From an uncultured Clostridia bacterium (lineage in GTDB: Bacteria; Bacillota; Clostridia; Oscillospirales; CAG-382), in the NCBI GenBank assembly GCA_905235695.1, contig CAJOMW010000028.1:1-21815 (forward strand): a DNA stretch of 21,815 bases, written 5' to 3'. The translations under genes were made by a program, and so were the position numbers. How positions within the stretch are numbered: position 1 is the first letter of the stretch; the number at the start of each line of letters is the position of its first letter. Of this stretch, positions 21,745 through 21,815 are shown one piece after another. Under the pieces are notes generated by a model. The model ran no database searches. It was not told the DNA's origin and saw only the letters and a list, made by a program, of their open reading frames with translations.

Positions 21745-21815
21745 AAAAGTTTTGGAGTTCTAAGTCCCTTTTCAAGTAGGTTCAAACGGAAAAATCCCCG
21801 ATTTTTCGATGTGGA
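21745..21815. repeat. Dispersed intergenic repeat, right copy (cut by window edge)
   Basis: It starts with AAAAAGTTTTGGAGTT, shared with 618-633, and contains GGTTCAAACG followed by hairpin GAAAAATC/GATTTTTC (21789-21807), matching the block at 53-83. The element continues past the window end. It is probably a high-copy intergenic repeat of this genome. Confidence 0.55.

Overview
The window reads as ordinary chromosome of a low-to-mid GC Gram-positive bacterium, most likely a clostridial Firmicute of the Oscillospirales type. This placement is inference. It rests on strong AGGAGG-type ribosome binding sites, heavy use of ATA and AGA codons, DUF951, TIGR04086 and YycJ/WalJ-type proteins, a SecA with a C-terminal zinc motif, and dispersed intergenic repeats. 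TAG, TGA and TAA are all used as stops.

Layout. Positions 1-713 hold no convincing gene: a dispersed repeat, a cluster of hairpins ending in a strong terminator, and a hairpin pair behind proA. Positions 714-3277 are a leftward operon: YfbR-like 5'-deoxynucleotidase, HAD phosphatase, then proA. From a divergent promoter region, secA runs rightward, followed by a close-packed series: membrane protein, FlK-like hotdog thioesterase, single-pass membrane protein, polytopic membrane protein and DUF951 protein (to 9837). Next come prfA (release factor 1, split by a +1 frameshift at a UGA) and sua5. A second rightward run is coaE, a lytic transglycosylase, M18 aminopeptidase, galactokinase-like kinase, a small membrane protein, walJ/yycJ and a TIGR04086 membrane protein. 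Then rpsB-tsf with its own promoter and structured leader, closed by a terminator. The right end is a more AT-rich accessory pair: an XRE regulator divergent from a secreted stalk-domain/DUF4352-like protein.

Most genes are housekeeping: translation (rpsB, tsf, prfA, sua5), secretion (secA), cofactor and amino-acid synthesis (coaE, proA) and wall or nucleotide upkeep. The unusual parts lie between and across them. The prfA-sua5 pair is bracketed by two inverted copies of a MITE-like element whose arms are arrays of a two-variant heptamer (GGAGTTA/GGAGTGA) and whose ends carry conserved hairpins. prfA is interrupted by a one-base shift at GTT TGA, although three genes here end in TAG and need RF1. 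secA and rpsB have structured leaders. The final divergent gene pair shares an overlapping -35 region and an 18-bp perfect palindrome. I see no CRISPR array, tRNA, rRNA, phage or defence system.
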